Below are positions 62,239 to 64,000 of a stretch of 64,000 bases of DNA, piece by piece; position 1 is the first letter of the stretch, and every line of letters starts with the position of its first letter. The DNA lies in the NCBI RefSeq assembly GCF_000511175.1, contig NZ_KI866530.1:3102064-3166063 (forward strand). Reading direction: 5' to 3'. The translations under genes and the position numbers were made by a program. Source of the DNA: Sediminibacterium salmoneum NBRC 103935. GTDB lineage: Bacteria > Bacteroidota > Bacteroidia > Chitinophagales > Chitinophagaceae. A model generated the notes under the pieces. The model did no database searches. It had not been told where the DNA came from and saw nothing but the letters and a program-made list of their open reading frames with translations.

Positions 62239-63380
62239 ATCTTAATGAAATAATATATCTTGATTACAACTCTACAACTCCGATTGACAAGAGAGTGTTG
62301 GATGCCATGTCACCTTTCTTATCAGATAATTTTGCCAACCCAAGCAGCACTCATCATTTCGGCATAAATCTTAACGAAGCAGTCAAGAAAGCAAGAATAC
62401 AAGTCGCAGATTTTATTGGTGCTGAGGAAAACGAAATACTTTATACAAGCGGAGCTACCGAAGCGATCAATATTGCTATAAAAGGCGTTGCAGAAAATTA
62501 TTCTGCAAAAGGAAAACATATCATTACCGATTCAACAGAGCATTATGCAGTGCTTGACACTTGCAAACATCTTGAAAACAAAGGTTACGAAATAACCTAC
62601 TTGCCAGTTTCAAAAGAAGGCTTGATTGATTTGACCGAACTTAGAAACTCATTAAGAGCAGACACAATTTTAGTTTGTGTTATGTACGTAAACAACGAAA
62701 CTGGAGTCATTCAACCCATCAAAGAAATTGCTTCAATTGCCCATGAAGCAGGTGCATTGTTCATGACAGATGCAACACAAGCAACTGGGAAAATAGAAAT
62801 TGATGTTGATGATTTGGGAATTGACTTATTGTGTTTGAGTGGACATAAAATGTATGTTCCCAAAGGAATCGGAGCTCTATATATGCGTAAAGAGATTAAG
62901 CTGCCAACATTTATGCATGGTGGTGGTCACGAAAAAGGAATTCGTAGCGGAACACTGAATGTCCCAGGAATTATTGCTCTTGCAAAGGCGTGTGAAATTG
63001 CTCAATCAGAAATGAAACAAGATTCAGATAGAATTTCTGCACTACTTAATGAATTAGAGAGTAAGTTGCTGAAAATTGACGGTGCTTTTGTAAACGGCAA
63101 CAGAGAGCATAGGATTTGTAACACCACCAACATTTGTTTTCCTAATGTGGATGCAAATGTTCTGATTGGAAGAATGAAAAATGTTGCCGTTTCAAATGGT
63201 TCTGCCTGTACATCAGCGGTTGTTAAACCCTCTCATGTTTTGACAGCAATGGGTTTAAGTGAAGATGAAGCATTTGGCTCAATAAGATTTTCGTTGGGTA
63301 AATTTAATACTCAACAAGAAGTCTTATCAGCAATAAAATTGATATCGGAGTTAGTCACTAATCAGTATAATGATGCTTAG
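62235..63380 (+). CDS. Cysteine desulfurase, SspA/DndA-like
   Basis: A 381-residue PLP enzyme of the NifS/IscS class that takes sulfur from cysteine and passes it on as a persulfide. YLDYNSTTPID opens the fold, TSGATEAINIAIKG and NNETGVIQPI follow, the PLP Lys is K205 in LSGHKMYVPKGIG, and the persulfide Cys is C325 in SNGSACTSAVVKPSHV. The tail RFSLGKFNTQQE is typical. The location after SIR2 inside a DUF4007/PP-loop operon indicates service to DNA phosphorothioation (SspA/DndA role) and not to Fe-S assembly, because no iscU or sufBCD is near. It overlaps the PLD gene by 11 bp and ends in TAG. Confidence 0.92.
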   Translation: MNLNEIIYLDYNSTTPIDKRVLDAMSPFLSDNFANPSSTHHFGINLNEAVKKARIQVADFIGAEENEILYTSGATEAINIAIKGVAENYSAKGKHIITDSTEHYAVLDTCKHLENKGYEITYLPVSKEGLIDLTELRNSLRADTILVCVMYVNNETGVIQPIKEIASIAHEAGALFMTDATQATGKIEIDVDDLGIDLLCLSGHKMYVPKGIGALYMRKEIKLPTFMHGGGHEKGIRSGTLNVPGIIALAKACEIAQSEMKQDSDRISALLNELESKLLKIDGAFVNGNREHRICNTTNICFPNVDANVLIGRMKNVAVSNGSACTSAVVKPSHVLTAMGLSEDEAFGSIRFSLGKFNTQQEVLSAIKLISELVTNQYNDA

Positions 63381-64000
63381 GGATTGCGTTTGGTCAACAG
63401 ATAGAGATTATAAAACAGGTTCAGAAAATGAGCCACTGCAATTCTATTTAGATGGCTTATCTAATAGTACTGAATTCCAATTACTCTTAGGTTATTTTAG
63501 TTCTGCTGCTATCAATCTTCTGTCGGTAGGTTTTGCAACTTTTATAAGTAAAGGAGGTAAAATGCGAATGGTTATCAATCATTTGCTTTCAGAAAAAGAT
63601 AAAGAGGCCATTCAAAAAGCTGAGAACCTTGAGGATTCAAAAAATGTTTTTGACTTGACTGATGTGGTTTCTCTTGGTAAAGTATTAGATGAGTATGATA
63701 CTCATTTCTTTGCATGTCTCGCATACTTGATTGCCGAAAAGAGAATTGAAATCAAAGTAATTAAGCCCAAAAACGGTAAAGGAATAGCTCACTATAAATC
63801 AGGTGTTTTCAGTGATGGAGAAAACTTTGTTGGTTACAAAGCATCATGCAATTTCACTTTGTTCGGTTTGTCCGAAAATCTTGAAGAATTAGAAGCTTTT
63901 TTAAGTTGGGAAAATGGCAGGTCAAACAAGCTAATTAAAAAACAACTTAAAATCATTGAAGGTTACTTTAAAGAGGAAGATGATGATGTAGAATACTTAT
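63370..64000 (+). CDS. PLD-domain protein (possibly a helicase N-terminus), cut by the window end
   Basis: An open frame of 210 codons running off the window. It starts at ATG 63370 (or the next codon, 63373), overlapping the desulfurase gene. The visible part resembles a phospholipase D-type domain: LQFYLDGLSNSTEFQLLLGYF, GFATFISKGGKMRMVINHLL, and an HxK-type motif in IAHYKSGVFSDGENFVGYK followed by ASCNFT (the HxK...N triad). In bacterial defence operons such domains often precede a SNF2/DEAD helicase; whether a helicase follows lies outside the window. It is probably the nuclease or remodelling component of the system. Confidence 0.75.
   Translation, partial: MMLRDCVWSTDRDYKTGSENEPLQFYLDGLSNSTEFQLLLGYFSSAAINLLSVGFATFISKGGKMRMVINHLLSEKDKEAIQKAENLEDSKNVFDLTDVVSLGKVLDEYDTHFFACLAYLIAEKRIEIKVIKPKNGKGIAHYKSGVFSDGENFVGYKASCNFTLFGLSENLEELEAFLSWENGRSNKLIKKQLKIIEGYFKEEDDDVEYL

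Noticed and set aside
55141..64000. BREX or classical Dnd system
   Set aside because: No PglZ, BrxL, PglX or DndE/DndD-type genes are visible; DUF4007 with a PP-loop enzyme and desulfurase fits Ssp better. Genes beyond 64000 could change this.
48000..64000. CRISPR array or cas genes
   Set aside because: No short regularly spaced repeats and no cas-like proteins; the attC-like repeats are long, few and gene-spaced.

Overview
The window reads as a chromosomal segment of a member of the Bacteroidota, most likely in or near the Chitinophagaceae (family-level inference). Evidence: a SusC/SusD pair, HmuY-type and TonB-dependent outer-membrane proteins, two giant surface proteins ending in the gliding-motility/type IX secretion type-B sorting domain, a PorE-like TPR/propeller/OmpA lipoprotein, DUF4293 and DUF3467 proteins, a fused alpha/beta E1 dehydrogenase, and -7 promoter boxes of the form TAnnTTTG instead of sigma70 -10 boxes. 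Coding density is high and several start codons overlap the preceding stop (TAATG, ATGA).

Positions 1-38600 are mostly core genome: dsbD (cut by the window start), an ECF sigma factor, uvrA, a DUF4293 protein, glyA, a sugar nucleotidyltransferase, a FabK-like flavoprotein, a frameshifted SDR, two tandem PKD/T9SS surface proteins, an alpha/beta hydrolase, lnt, guaB, an MFS transporter, dprA, a PorE-like protein, an HmuY/TonB-receptor operon with a palindrome in front, queE-folD, susCD with a 29-bp tandem repeat upstream, and secreted proteins of unknown role. Positions 38632-41190 form a small AT-rich accessory patch: an AAC(6')-like acetyltransferase, a Crp/Fnr regulator, a secreted adenosine deaminase and a nested palindromic repeat whose other copy lies at 33.5 kb. 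Core genes resume with radC, prs, rplY, a histidine kinase, pth, a FAH-family protein and the fused E1 dehydrogenase, ending in a CAU-anticodon tRNA at 48287-48360.

From that tRNA to the window end (about 15.6 kb) everything is AT-rich and accessory. First come a cluster of GC-rich hairpins, an orphan DUF2442 protein and an N-terminally short tyrosine recombinase. Then follows a cassette array in which each unit ends in a 163-194 bp structured repeat with the architecture of an integron attC site (terminal GCTAAC/GCCAAC and GTTGGC/GTTAGC boxes, inner complementary arms). The cassettes carry (1) an outer-membrane beta-barrel protein, (2) a three-gene set of TIR-like protein, four-helix membrane protein and AbiC-like protein, and (3) an AAA ATPase-DUF4435 protein interrupted by one in-frame TAG.

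After a strong 67-nt hairpin, an overlapping seven-gene operon runs off the window: DUF4007 (SspB-like), large P-loop ATPase (SspC-like), PAPS-reductase/DndC-like PP-loop protein (SspD-like), a short DUF262 protein without an HNH nuclease domain, a SIR2 domain protein, a cysteine desulfurase (SspA-like), and a protein starting with a PLD domain. This looks like an Ssp-type DNA phosphorothioation system in which the usual DUF262-HNH effector SspE appears to be replaced by a separate DUF262 sensor plus SIR2 (NADase-type) pair. This operon, the cassette array and the TIR-4TM-AbiC trio are the most interesting parts of the window.
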